A stretch of DNA of 64,000 nt from Marvania coccoides (lineage: Eukaryota; Chlorophyta; Trebouxiophyceae; Chlorellales; Chlorellaceae), in the NCBI GenBank assembly GCA_963854735.1, contig OY978097.1, positions 372,001 to 436,000 on the forward strand. Reading direction: 5' to 3'. Below, one piece after another: positions 9,914 through 21,759 of the stretch. The notes beneath the pieces were generated by a model that was not told the origin of the DNA, ran no database searches, and worked only from the letters and a program-made list of their open reading frames with translations. Both the position numbers and the translations under genes were made by a program. Position 1 is the first letter of the stretch, and each line of letters starts with the position of its first letter.

Positions 9914-11095
9914 TCAGGTATTGGCCATCGCCCTCTCCACAAACTGCATCGCCTCCTTCTTCACATGCTCCACCCCCGCCTCGTCGCCGGCCGCCTTTTC
10001 AAACTCCAGGTACCGCTTGAACAGGAACTTCATCTTCTTGGGGGGCAGGCTCAGGTGAATGGCGCGCTCAAACAGCGCGCGCACGCGCCCTACGTCCCCT
10101 CCCTTAGAAATTTCTTGGTCCAGGTACACGCTCCACAGGTCAAGGCGTCGGGGGTAGTTGGAAAGAATGCCCTCGAAGATTGAGCGCCCTCGCTCGTGGT
10201 CGCCCACTTTGAACTCCAGCAACGCGGCCTGGGAGGCCATGTGGACGTGGTCGGCGCGCGGCAGGGCCTGCAAAGCGCGCTCCAGCGTGCGTTTCGCGCC
10301 GTCCTCGTCGCCGCGCGACAGCCGGTACCGCAGCACCCGCAGCCACACGTCCACCGCCTCCCCAAACTTGCGGCACATAGCCTTGAAGCACTGCTCCACC
10401 AGCTCGGTCTTGTCGGTGCGGTCGAAAATGTCGACGGCAGCAAGGTACATTTTCCGCGCATCAGTGTGGGTCATCGCGCGCTGCAGCAGCAGCAGGGTGC
10501 TGTCCTCCGTGCCGTAAGCGTTTTCCGCGTTCAGCCAAGCCACCCACACGTTGAACTTCTCCGCCTCCTCGCGGTAATGAATGGTTTTAATGGCGCGCTC
10601 GGCCACGACGCGCGCGCGCTCCAGCTCCCCCAGAGAGATGCAGAACGCCATGTACTTGATCCAAATGAAGGAGGAGTTGGGCGAGGCCATCGTCAGCTGC
10701 TCGTATTCAGCGGCTGTGGTGGGAGCAGCACCGCCCTCGAGGCGGCGGCGCTCGGCATCGCGGATGGCGCGCTCCTTGTCGTCCTTCCGCCGCTTCTTTG
10801 CGTGCTTGGTGAGATGGGCCTTTTCTTCGTCGGCATTGGTTGCATCTGCAGGTGAAGAGGGAGAAGGGGTGTGAATGTACATATACATTTAGGACATGTA
10901 TTCACCAAGAAACTGTGTGAGCGGCGGCGCACCTGCTGCCCTGGGCTGCGCCTCCACCGCCTCCACCTCCTCCCATCCAGACGGCCCCTCGTCCCTTGCG
11001 GCGGGCTCTTCTTCTGTTTTGTGCGGCGGTTCCATAGATTTTCGTTTTGTTTTTTTGGTGGGGCAGGCATGCATGCCAGCCTCTTGCTTCGCCAT
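9914..11095 (-). CDS. RRP5: RRP5-type C-terminal HAT/TPR protein without S1 domains (pre-rRNA processing)
   Basis: Exons 11095-10933 and 10845-9914 (G|AT split codon) give 364 aa. The first ~90 residues are charged and low complexity (MAKQEAGMHACPTKKTKRKS, then a KHAKKRRKDDKERA block). The remainder is the HAT-repeat module of RRP5/PDCD11: PNSSFIWIKYMAF, LGELERARVVAERAIKTI, EEAEKFNVWVAWLNAENAYG, and YPRRLDLWSVYLDQEI. RRP5 is a nucleolar factor needed for 18S and 5.8S rRNA maturation and is normally 1,400-1,900 aa with about 12 S1 RNA-binding domains before the HAT repeats. Here no S1 domain is encoded, and the 170 bp upstream is a shared promoter with the next gene, so the S1 part is either a separate gene or missing. 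HAT family assignment is strong; the gene boundary is inferred. Confidence 0.8.
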
Positions 11096-11179
11096 CGTTC
11101 AGGATTTTGAAATCGACACAATATTATAATGTAATTTTATATAGAAATCGAGCGAGCTTCATTTTATTTTTCATTTCTG

Positions 11180-11210
11180 TGTCCATTGGTCTGTGGTGTC
11201 CATTGGTCTG
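11180..11210. promoter_or_regulatory. Duplicated CCAAT-type element in a bidirectional promoter
   Basis: The 14-nt word TGTCCATTGGTCTG occurs twice, at 11180-11193 and 11197-11210. Its core ATTGG is an inverted CCAAT box. It sits in the 169-bp gap between the divergent RRP5-like (start 11095, minus) and DUF1749 (start 11265, plus) genes, so it could serve both. Function is inferred from position and motif only. Confidence 0.4.
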
Positions 11211-11264
11211 AATGTTCTATTAATTTTTAATTGCTTTTATATGCAAAGGGCATTGATTAGTCAA

Positions 11265-12204
11265 ATGGAGGTGAGGAAATGGGCTAGAAAGAGAAATCAT
11301 TTTAAATTCAATTAATTAATTGATTTCACATGCTTTTCCTCTTAATCAATTGCAGGGCGTGCTGTTCAAGTACGGTCCGTACCCTGCCCATGTCGCATTT
11401 CGCTCTGGTGGCAGTCCCCCCCAAGGAGGAGGCTCCCGCGACGTCGTCATGGTGGGTGGTCTCACCGACGGCATCCTCTACTCAAAGTACGTCCCTTTGC
11501 TGGGGGAGCAGCTGCGCGACCGGGGCATCGGCATGGTGCAGCCGCTGCTGACCTCCAGCCACCAGGGCTGGGGCATGGGGTCAGTCACCAGAGACGCCGA
11601 GGAGCTCAACTTGCTAACTCGCTGCTTGAAGGCTGAGTATGCCTCCACAGGCGTAGTCATCTGCGGCCAGTCGACCGGCTGCCAAGACGCCGTCGTTTAT
11701 GCTCAAAAATACAAGTCAGACGCCTCGGCAGCCCCGCTTCTGGGCGTTATTTTGCAGGCGCCAGTCAGCGACCGAGAGTGGCTGGCAACGCAGCCAGACA
11801 CCGCGCACCGCACCGCGGTGGCGCAGGCGCTGGTGGACACAGGGAGGCCCAAGGACGTGGCGTTCCGCGCGCTCGAAATGGATGGGGCGGCAATAACAGC
11901 CAGCCGGTGGCTGTCGTTGGCTGCTAGTGGAGGAGAAGACGACATGTTCAGCTCAGATCTCTCGATCGAGGAGCTCACTGAAAAACTGAGTGCGCTGAGC
12001 GGCATTCCCACGTTGGTGTTGATTTCTGGCAGCGATGAGTACGTGCCGCCAAGCGTTGATAAAGTTGAGCTTGGAAATAGATTTACGAGGGCCATTGGGC
12101 CCTCCGCCAGGCTGGCGGTCATCGAAGGTGGCAATCATGGGCTGTCGGAGCACGCGCAAGACGCAGCAGACATCATCGAAGAGTTCGTCGCATCGCTGCA
12201 ATAA
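11265..12204 (+). CDS. DUF1749/UPF0613-family alpha/beta hydrolase
   Basis: Exon 1 is only 6 coding nt (11265-11270, ATG GAG); exon 2 is 11356-12204, phase 0, giving 284 aa. The start MEGVLFKYGPYPAHVAF aligns with the opening of plant DUF1749 proteins (GLLFRYGP...VSFK). Visible family features are DVVMVGGLTDGI near the N-terminus, LTSSHQGWGMGSV, the VVICGQSTGCQD nucleophile-elbow-like segment, and a terminal VIEGGNHGLSEH motif carrying the likely catalytic His. The family is an alpha/beta hydrolase relative with no well-established substrate. The tiny first exon is supported by the donor GAG|GTGAGG, a good acceptor ATTGCAG and exact phase. Confidence 0.8.
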
Positions 12205-12422
12205 AAATTCCATTTGGCAGCGGCGTTTTGTAAATGGCGAATCGTAAGCTTTTTTAGGACTGTCACTGTATACTACTTTACAATGCACATGCCGCTATCT
12301 ACATTATGGTTAGTTAATTTTCAGCAGATTTCATTGCTTCCTTTCTTCTTCATTTTAGTCTGTCTGTTTATGCATCCTGCACCGACCTCTACTGAACTCT
12401 ACCCCCCTGCTGAACCACTACA

Positions 12423-15400
12423 TCACAAAAATCCCAACGCTTGCGTCACGTCCAGGTGGTCCACAGATTGGGGGGTGGCTCTAGCATCATTGCCACCGCC
12501 GTGCAGCAATTGCTGGTGTTGCTCCGCCTTGGCCACGCCCGCCTGAAACTTGGCTGCCAGCCAACCCAGCGAGCTCCCCTTCACCTTGAGCCGCTTGGAG
12601 GCTGGTGGTGGCGCCGCGGCTGGAGGCGCAGCAGCAGCAGCTGCAGCCTGCGCATTGCGGTTGGGCAGCTTCGGCTTCGCTGGAGCGGCGGCCTGCTGCG
12701 GCGCGGCGCCAAAGCGCAGCGTCTTGGGGCGGACTTGTTGGGCTTGCGGCTTTGAGATAGCGGCAGACGGCGGAACATCTGCTGCCTCTACCACCATCGG
12801 CTCTTCCCTCTGCTGCTGCTGGCGCTCCCTGTGCGGCGTGAATGCGAAGCGACTGAACGGCAGCGGCTGCGCTGGAGCGGGCCTGTCAGCTTCTTCCTGC
12901 TGGTGTTGCTGCGGCAGCGGATGCAGCTGTCGCTGTGAGGGGGGAAAACTCGGGCGAGGGCTGACGATGGCAGGTCTGCGGGGCGCCCCCGGTCCGCGCC
13001 ACGCTGACATGGCGCTGGGAGGGCTAGAACGCAGCTGCGGTGGCCGTGCTTCTGCCCCTGCAGCGCCGGCAGCGGGACCCTTTTTCAGAGGAGTCGCAAC
13101 GTTGCCCCACCTGGCAGCCACAGCGGCAGCGGCAGCCTGGGAGACAGTGCCGTTGTTTTCGCACTGCTCCGAGGTAGCAGTCACGTTGGTGGCAGGAGCA
13201 GGGCGGCGAGAAAGAACAGCCGCCGCGGCTCCGGCGGCAGTTTTCTCAGCAGCCGCCACTGCCACCGCCACCGCCGCAGGAGCACCGAGGCTGGGGATGG
13301 AGCGCAGCGCGCCAGGCCGCTCTTGCGCAGGCTGGCGTGCTGCAGCAGGAGCGGGAACGGGCGTCTGCCTTTGCTGCAGGCCCTTCATTTCGTGGAGTTT
13401 CCTCTGCATGAAGTCGCGCGCGCCCTCCTTCTTCCCGCCTGCCTTGCCACGCGGTTTGAGGGTGGCCTTGGCCTTCTCTCCGGCTGGGGTAGTTTTGCGG
13501 CCGAACTTGGGAGCACCCTCAGCACCCTCCATCCCTTTCTCAGCGGAGGCGCCCTTCTCATTACTGGAAGGCAGGGTTAACCTGCCGTCTGCACCGCCGG
13601 TGGGGGTCTGGATGAGGCCCATGCCGCTGCCATCGTCACCGCCTTCGCTTCCTGCTGGCGTTCCCTTCTCCAGAGGCAGCGCTGCGGGGAGGGTTCGCGG
13701 CGGAGGCAGGGAGCTGTCCAGTCGGGCGCCTGTCGGGATGACCGTCTTCACCACCACCTGAATTAATAAATTGAAATAATGGAATTTTTTTCATCAAAAA
13801 TATATATACGTGTTTTGCTAGAAATTTAAAGTAGTGAAAGTTAGAAATTTAAAGTAACTTACGTCCACGCCCACCAGGGTCTCGTGCACCACCGAGGCCA
13901 CCACCTGCACCGGCGCGGTGCGCTGCGCGGGGCTTTGAGTCTTCACCTTGAAGCACAGCGGCGACAGAAAGCTAGAAAGGTCTAGAAACCGACACGCCAG
14001 CAGGGCATTGTCGTGCAGCGTGCCCACCAGCAGCCTCCCTGAGCAGCGCAGACGCGATGGGGCCGCGTCCCCAGCAGAGCGGCCAGGGGGTGGCTCTGGC
14101 TCTTCCCGGATCAGCGTGATTTCCATTTCAACGCAGCCGCCAGGCGTCCACGCCACCGCGTTGCAGGAGAGGTCCAGCTCGGGAGGGAGAATGCGCTGCA
14201 GCGCGTCCAGGGTCTGGCTGCCCCAAGGGTAGGCACGCTGGGCCATGCTTTCCAGCCGGCGGGGCTCGGTGACAGCCACCTGCCGCAAAGTGTGCAGCCC
14301 TGCGCCAGCTAGGCGCTCAGCAGTCACCTACACAAAAACGAGTTGTGGCTAAATAAAATAACGGATTAGACGGAATGCCAATACAAATCAATGACTGTAC
14401 CGGCCCCACGCCCGCAATCTGGCGGGACTCCATCTGGCTGCCCGTCCACATGCGCTGCTTGAGAGACTTGTGCAGTAGCAGGGCGTTGAAGGTCTCGGAA
14501 GCGCGCTCCTCGTGCAAAAAGTACTTGATCATAGCAGAGGAAAGGCGGGCACTGACGCTGATTGCTCGCTCAGCGTCCTGCTTCAGCGAGTACTCTAGCT
14601 TCTCGGGTGGGCGGTCTGTCAGCGCCTGGTTGATGAGGATGAAAACCTTGTCCGCTGCGGTAGAGATGCGCTCCACGATGCGTTCTGGCTTGGCCTCAGA
14701 CATTACGTGGTGGCGCAGCGCTTGAGATTTGTTCACAGCGTTGAGGACCTTCACCACATGATTTTAAGAAATAATTAGTGTTGCAATAACATTAATGGCA
14801 AAATAAAATGAAAAAAGGAAATCAAGCATTGCAACAGCTTTACCTTTTTCTCATTGCGGCGGAGCTTGATGTTGGAGAGCTCGCTGGAGCGCGCAAGCAC
14901 CCACAGCAGGTCAGGCATGAGGCCGGCAGCAGCCCCAGAGCCCACCTTCACCAGGTCCACCATGGTCGACAGTCGTACGTACTGCTCAGCCATGATTGTC
15001 CCGGCTTGCATGGGCTCCAAAGAGAAGCCGTCTTCGTCTGTGCGCACCATGCCGTGCTGCGCCAGCTCGCGCACCGTCTTCATCACCAGCTCCTCCCGCA
15101 GCCAGTGTACCAGCCCCTGCGGATTAACCCTCACATTGAGAGGCACGTTGTACCTGGCGGGGTCTCGGCGCACGCGCACGTATAAGAAAGTAGACTGCAG
15201 CCAGGCAATGGCGGTGGGGAGGTCGGTGACGGTGCGCAGCGTAATCTCGGCGTTGAGGTACTCTGGCAGGGCGTTGTGCAGCGTGGACTCGACGGGCTCG
15301 GCGCTGTTCATCAGCTGCTGGTACCGCTGCATGCTCTGCGTTAATAATAAAATAAGAAACTGGTGTATTAATCAAGTTCAAATTTGAAATGTTTACAAAG

Positions 15401-17270
15401 AGCGAAAAATGCAAGAAATGTTTCTTACTCCGCGCTCTGTCATGATGACGGCGCAGCCCTCGGTGTCAAACTGCGGCCGCCCCGCACGGCCCACCATCTG
15501 CAGCACGGTGCTACGCTCGTACTCCTCGTAGCCAGAAGGGTCCGACGCCTCAGAACCAGCGTATCGCCGGGTGCCCTTGACCACAACAAGGTAAGCCGGC
15601 AGGTTAACGCCCACCGCCAGCGTGGAGGTCGTGCAGAGGACCAGCAGGTCTTGAGAGCGGAACAGCGACTCGACGACGTTGCGGTCATCAGGGGCCATGG
15701 CAGCGTGATGGAACCCCACGCCAGCGGAAATGCAGTCGCGGAGTTGGGCGTCAGCCAGGCCAGAGGCTGCTTGGAGAAGGCGGGAGTGGTGCGCCGGATC
15801 TCGCAGCAGAACGCTCGGTCTTCCCCCGGTGGCTGCGCGTGCAGCCTCACGTGCGACGTGCACAGCAGAGGTACTGGTACCGTTCCGGGACGGGCAGAAA
15901 ACGAGGCAAGGCTTCCCTCGGGAGTGGTCGTTGAGCACCGGCCAGAGGTTGTCGGTGAGGCGGCGGTCGAACAGAAACTCGTTGTTGGTCTTGTTGTAGC
16001 CGCGCACTAGGGTCTGCAAGCGCACAGGACGCATTTCATCGCCGAACACTTTGACGTTTTCGGGAGGGGCGCCTAGCCACTCGGCGAGGTCATGGGCGTT
16101 GGGCACTGTGGCAGATACCGCCATGTATCTGATGGAGGCAATGGGGTGCTGCAAATGAGAGGAAGAAGTAGGTAAATAATTGTCGAGGAATAGCGTACAA
16201 ATACAAATTGTATTTTTGTATTTAATAGCGTAAGCATTAATGTTATCCCTAACTTACCCCGGCCATCTCGGGCTTGCAGGCCACCAGCTTGATGCGGGAG
16301 ATGACGCCAGCCTCCAGGCAAGCTCCTCGGTCCTCAGATAGCAGGTGGACCTCGTCAATCAGCAGCAAGCCGATCTGTGGAAGAAAAATACATAAAGAAT
16401 ATTATGCAATGCAATTATGTGAATAAAATGGCGCAAAATTCGTTCATCACGTGTTAATATTGATTGAAACGCAACTCGCCTCGTTGAAAAAGCCCAGGCC
16501 CCCTCGCGCACGGTGGCGGCGCGTCATTGCGTCAAACTTCTCAGGGGTGGTGCAAATGATGTCTGCAGAGTCAATGTCCCTAATCTCGTCTTCTTCGGTG
16601 TCACCTGCGTACGAAGTGAAGATGCAGGTAATTATTTGGCCGATCTTTTTTTCGCATGGGCGCGGCGAAAAAAAACAAAATGCTTTCAGCCTCACCTGTG
16701 ACCTCCTTGATGGTCAGCCCCAGAGGCCAGAATTTTTGCTGCCAGTCGGACACCTTTTCTTGCACTAAAGCCTTTGCGGGGGCCAGGTACACTGCTTTCA
16801 GGGAGCCTGAAAAAACCCAGCGCTGGAGCTAATTTTAAGCTGCTTAAAACGCTGTGGGAAGGGAAATGAATAACCAACCTGGAGGATGCTGGAACTGGCC
16901 CTCTGGCGTGATTGAGCGTGAGAGAAGTTTAAGGGTGGCCAGCTCTAGCAGGACAGTTTTGCCACTGCCAGTGGGCGCCGCAATCACCATAGAGCCCTCG
17001 CTATGAAAGAGCGCGTTGAAGCAGTCACTCTGGATGGAATTGAAGTATCTGCAATCGATTGATGGGTTAGTTCTAATCATCCAAGCCGTATTTGAGCCAC
17101 CAAAACAAGTATACGTGCCTGAACGAGCCGCTGAAGACTGAGCGGAAGCAGGCAGGCAGGTCCTCCACGCTCCTGAGGGCACCCGAGGCTGCGATGGGTG
17201 CATTCTGCTGCTGCCCATGGCCTGGAGTGCCACCCTGCTGCGTCAGTGAGCTCGCCCACTGAAAGTTCAT
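12423..17270 (-). CDS. HFM1: HFM1/MER3 meiotic DNA helicase
   Basis: Ten exons: 17270-17119, 17048-16879, 16806-16696, 16604-16480, 16374-16258, 16148-15429, 15335-14844, 14748-14401, 14327-13863, 13757-12423, giving 1344 aa. MER3/HFM1 is a Ski2-like 3'-5' DNA helicase that stabilises recombination intermediates and promotes interfering meiotic crossovers. Seen: motif I APTGSGKT (residues 75-82), DEVH box (193-196), motif III SATVPN, the QMVGRAGRPQFD motif VI region, then a winged-helix and Sec63-type domain with a helix-hairpin-helix QIAGVGPVTAERL near 740. The last exon (about 440 aa) is low complexity, rich in Ala, Pro and Gln, and is not recognisable. Introns 1 and 4 require GC donors (AG|GCACGT and GAG|GCGAGT). 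A complete reading frame suggests the organism retains meiosis. BRR2 and ASCC3 are excluded by the single helicase cassette and HFM1-type motifs. Confidence 0.9.
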
Positions 17271-17503
17271 GTTCGGCTCTTTAACTAAAAATGATGCTGA
17301 GAGGCCAAGAGGCTCACTTGAAGCCCTGAGAAATTATAGAAAATATTTAATAGTATTTTGAAATAAAAATTTGAATTAAATAAACGGCGAAGAGGTAGCT
17401 TGCGGGACTTGAAGTCCGACTTCCACCTGCTGTCGAAAAATGTAATGAACATCGCGAGCGGCGCTCGTTTTGCTATTTTTATTTAATCTAAAATTATTTA
17501 GAT

Positions 17504-19448
17504 ATGATTGCGTTTGTTCTGAAGCCCAGCGTTGGCTTTAAGGCGCTTCAGCTCGTCAGAATTCAGGTGCCACTCACCCACGCTGCAGATGAAATTGCTG
17601 GCCAGAAGGCAAGCTCAGCGACAATATTCACCACTTCAAAATGGTCTCAGAGCATCCGTACAGCGATAGAAAATTTGCAGGCAGGTATTGCATTCTCTCC
17701 GGCACTCTCGAGCAGCTGCTTGGCAATTAAACATTATTGCCCATTTCGCAGACTCTCAACACTCCTGAGCATCCCTTCGTCGCCTGGCCCACCAGCCACG
17801 CAGCTCTTCAGCTAGTCTGCACCAAGGCAAGCGCCTAATTTTCTCCATATTTTGCTGAAACCGTCGTTGCCGGCACTTAATTCCTTAAAATACTAACTTT
17901 CCACGCCAAAATTATTCTCATCAAAATCTACAACAGGTTGCAGTGGTCAGACTCTTCAAGGCGCTCCTTCGCGAGCAGCGCGCCCTCGGGGTCACCATCA
18001 CCGACCTCAAATCCCACGTAGACCTCACGCCCCTCCCAGAAGAAGAGCTGCGCATGGCGTGGGCCCAAGACGTCCACCTATCCCTTAAATCCGCAGGCTG
18101 GTGGCCCCTGCAAGCCTGCGAGGAGCCTGCTGGTCCGTCGCGCCCCTGTGCTGTATTTCTAGGTGAGGACCCCTTTGCGGATGCAGATGGCAGCGTGCGC
18201 ACCACCGCTGTTATAGATCTCCAGGTCGAGATTCGCTCTCCCGACAGCGTCATCCTCCTGCTGAAGCCCTCCACCGCCCGCTTCCGCCACTCCACCGTCT
18301 CGGCATTTGCAGACCACGCCGCAGACCTCAAGCACGCCTCGCGGGAAGTGGCAGGCAATCTGTGCAAGGTGCTGCCCAGCGAGACCCCGGGCATGGTCGA
18401 CCGGATGCGTCTCGCTTCTGCCGAGGAGGCCGGGGTTTTGCAGCGGGAATGGGCGGCTGCAGGGTGGACCCTGCCCCCTGGCTCTACAGTCCAAGCAGTA
18501 GACGTTCGTTTCGAAGAAGACCTTGACGCCCCCACCACTCCCTTTCCAGCGTGTGCCGTCCTTTCTTCCCTAGGGTTAGACTCCGCTGACACTCGGCTGC
18601 AAAGCGCGGGCGTGCTGGGCGCGCTGCGGCGCCTGCAAAGCGACCTGGCTGCCGCTGTATTCCTGCTTCAAGGCAGCGGCGCTGTGGGGCTAAAGGAGGT
18701 GCGAAAGTGGGACGAGAATGCTGCTGGGCGGGGCCTGTCGAATTCGAATGGGAAAAAAATGCAGGCAAAGCATGCCCCTGTGCTGTTCCAGACTGCCAAC
18801 AAGGTGGCACCAGCTGCAGTTGCCCGTACACCGCTCGTTTTGGGCCCTCATGTGGACCTGGATGCTCTGCAGGCCGGCAGTGATGCTGCAGAGGGCAAAG
18901 CCGTCGGTGCGCGACAGAAAAAGCCTCACGCGCATGCTGGGCCCGAGCTTCGAGCATTTCTGTTAAAGCTGGAGCGTGAGGCTGCAAAGGAGGAGGCTGC
19001 TCCCAAGCAGGCGGTGGCGCTGCCCCCCAGCATGGCTGTCCACCGCAGCATAGCTGATGGCCCCCCAAAGAGAGCTGCATCCACCTCAGTGCCAGTAGGA
19101 GCTGCCAACCCTGCAGCGTTGGCATTCAAACTGGCATCCAAGCGCCCCGCTGGAGCAGCTGCCCCCGGCCCTGCAGCCAAGAAGCCAGCGGCTAAGGCGA
19201 AAGGCGCCGCAGCTGTGGGTGGCGCTGCTGGTGCTGGTGCGGCCAAGTCTGCTAAGGCTCCCAAGGCTCCTGCTGCGGAGATTGAAGTGGCGGCGCTGGC
19301 CGTTCCTGGTTTGGTCGCCGGAGGGCGTCTCAGCACTCTTACAATTCCTCAGCTCAAGGCCTTCTGCCGCAGCGTCAAGCTGGCAGTGGGGGGCAAGAAG
19401 GGGGATTTGGAGGAGCGCATCAAGGCCCATTTCCAAAAGGAACAATAG
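17504..19448 (+). CDS. SAP-domain protein, possibly DUF4708/C18orf63-like N-terminal region
   Basis: Exons 17504-17680, 17752-17826 and 17937-19448 give 587 aa. Both introns appear to use GC donors (CAG|GCAGGT and AAG|GCAAGC); a GT choice for the first gives an immediate stop. The last ~40 residues are a SAP motif (LSTLTIPQLKAFCRSVKLAV, then GGKKGDLEERIKAHF), a DNA-binding module found in chromatin and repair proteins. Residues ~350-540 are a basic, Ala/Lys/Pro-rich linker. The N-terminal ~270 residues are folded and conserved-looking (RLFKALLREQRALGV, ILLLKPSTARF, NLCKVLPSETPGM). Weak resemblance to the vertebrate C18orf63/DUF4708 family was noted by eye and is unproven. The gene is head-to-head with HFM1, 233 bp apart, so a chromosome or recombination role is plausible but only inferred. 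Confidence 0.6.
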
Positions 19449-19902
19449 TTCAATAAATAGATACTGCTTCTTGTTTTTTTGTAGCAGCTGCTAGTCGACA
19501 AACCTGCTTCTCGCTTTTCCATCGTATAGTCCCATTTGCAAATCATCCTGCTTGACAATCTAAATTCTTATTGTTATATGGATATGCCCTTAAAACAACA
19601 ATTAAACATATTATTTTAAGAATATGGAAGTAAAAGAAAGAAACATCATGTTTTTGCGAGATTCAATGAAGGAAAAAATACTAAATTCAAATAAAGGCAC
19701 GGCCTTTAAAAAGCGGAGCCAATGCGCAACGCAGCTGCAGCGCTCGTAGCGAGGATCGCATCGCCATCATGGTTTCAAAAAGCGATATCTATCTACGATA
19801 AAAGACACATCAATATATTATTGCTATCCTCTGTCCTAATCCTACAACTATTCAAATACTGCACCACCGGCTTCTCTCTCCTCTCACGTTTCATTTCACG
19901 CA
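19449..19902. other. Intergenic region between convergent genes
   Basis: AT-rich 3' flanks of the SAP gene (plus) and the PHT4-like transporter (minus). Nothing else recognised. Confidence 0.5.
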
Positions 19903-21759
19903 TCAGTCGTCCCACCCCTGGCGCTTGCTGCTGCCAAAAATGGAGTAGATGACCAGGCCAAACACTTGGCAGATGGCGGTGGGGTAGAAGAGCGCCATCG
20001 CCCACGAGCCCGTGGTGTCCAGCAAATAGCCAGCCGCGGTGACCCCCAGCACGCCGGGCAGCGCGCCCGCTGTATTGCTAAGCCCCAGCAGCGCTGCCGC
20101 ATACTTGGGCGACAGATCCTGGTGATTGCAGTACAGGCCAGCACGCGCCCACGCTCCCAGCGCAAATGCCATCGACATAATGCCGACGATGAGGTACGTG
20201 GGGCCGGTGCCGGCCACAGCCGGGGTCAAAACGGCCAGCGCGCACATGCAAATGGCGGGCCCCGCAAACGCAATGCCCTGCGACATTTTTCGGACGGTGG
20301 TCACCGACCAGCCGCGGCTCACCAATCCGTCGGCCACAGGGCCCACAAACGGCGTCATGATGGTCATCGCGATGTAGGGGATCAGCGTCAGCAGCGAGCT
20401 CTTCTCCACGTTGAGCCCCAGCGCCATTTCAAAGTAAGACGGCAGCCACGCAAGCAGCGTGTAGTACCTACAAGAGCAGCAGGGCCGCGCTGGTTAATAT
20501 CACTCCCAACAAGGAGGCTACAGTACGGGATTAGCTTATGATTAATTTGTAAATAGGCGCTGCTGGCAATTGGAATTGTACGACTAGGTTGCCTACCCCC
20601 AGTTATAGCAGAAGTGCGCCACAATCACGGCCCACACTGGCGCGGACCGCAGAAACGTGCCCCAAGGGACGTCGGCAGGGAGGCGGCGGGCGGCGGGTTC
20701 TCCAGGCTTGGCGATCATGCGCTTCGGAAGGTCAGCGTCTTGCTTTTCAGGGTTGCACAACGGCCACGCCAGGCACCACAGCAGCCCCAGCCCCGCAAAC
20801 AGGTAGAACACGCTCTGCCAACCGAACCACCGGATGAGAGGACCGCACAGCAGCAGCCCGACGGCTGAACCCACGTCCAAGCCGCCGAAGACTGTCGTTA
20901 CGGCGCGCGCGCGCTCCCGCTCGGGGACTAATCTCGCCATGACGTTGGTGGCAGAGGAGGGCGCCAACCCCTCGCCCAGCCCCACAAACAGCCGCGTTGC
21001 GCACAGCGTCCAGAGGCCCATCTTGGCGGCAGGCGGCGCGAAGAAGGTGCCCACGCTCCAGAGCGCCACGCCTGCGGCCAGCACGCGGGAGCCGCCCACA
21101 GAAGTGGAGACCCATCCAGCAGGGATCTGCGTGAGGGAATACCCCCAGAAGAAGGAGGAAGACACTAGACCTCGCTCTGTGGCGCTCCAACCGAGCTCCT
21201 TGGCCATGGGGATCACGGCCACCGACATGTTGACCTTGTCCATGTTGCAGAGGACAAACGCCAGTGCCATCATCCCCACCACCTGCCAGCGGTGCGGCAC
21301 GCCCTCCTCCTCGGCTGCTGCGGCTGCTGCTGGAGCGGAGGAGCCGATTGCGTCGTCTCTGCTTGCTGCTCCGTCTGCTGCTGCTCCCGCCGCGGCCAGC
21401 ACTTGCGGGGAGGCAGCTGGAAGGTCGGCGTCGGCGCCTGGAAGCTTCTTGGGCCCTGTGGCCTCGCGCGCATAGGTCTCTGCCTCGAACTGCGACTCGT
21501 CAAAGCTGCCGGTGGATTCGTAGAGGTTGGAGAGCGCTGTGTAGATGGTGGAGCCCTGGTCGTCGCAGGGAAAAGCACAGTCGGGAACAATGTTGGCCCA
21601 GCGGGGAGGCTGCTGGCTGCTGGCTGCTGTGGAGACGAGCCCCCGTCGTCTGCGAATGCCATCGGCGCCCGGAAGCTGCGAAACCCGGGCCGCACGGGGC
21701 CTGGCTTGGGAATATTGAGATTGAATGCTTGTTCCCAATTTCGCATCCATTGATTTCAT
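19903..21759 (-). CDS. PHT4/ANTR-type plastid anion (phosphate) transporter, MFS SLC17-like
   Basis: Exons 21759-20597 and 20467-19903 (GG|G split codon) give at least 575 aa. The first ~160 residues are a basic transit-peptide-like start followed by an Ala/acidic linker. The body is a 12-helix MFS transporter with SLC17/PHT4 features: FVLCNMDKVNMSVAVIPMA, ERGLVSSSFFWGYSLTQIPAG, RLFVGLGEGLAPSSATNVMA, the MFS motif with PERERARAV, and HFCYNWGYYTLLAWLPSYF across the splice. Plant PHT4/ANTR proteins carry phosphate (some ascorbate) across the plastid envelope or thylakoid membrane. Substrate cannot be read from sequence. The frame continues upstream of the chosen ATG to a plausible acceptor near 21806, so a short extra 5' exon is possible. 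Confidence 0.8.

Noticed and set aside
12550..13761. 403-codon open frame on the plus strand.
   Set aside because: It is the antisense shadow of the Ala/Pro/Gln-rich last exon of HFM1, whose frame is continuous with the helicase exons.
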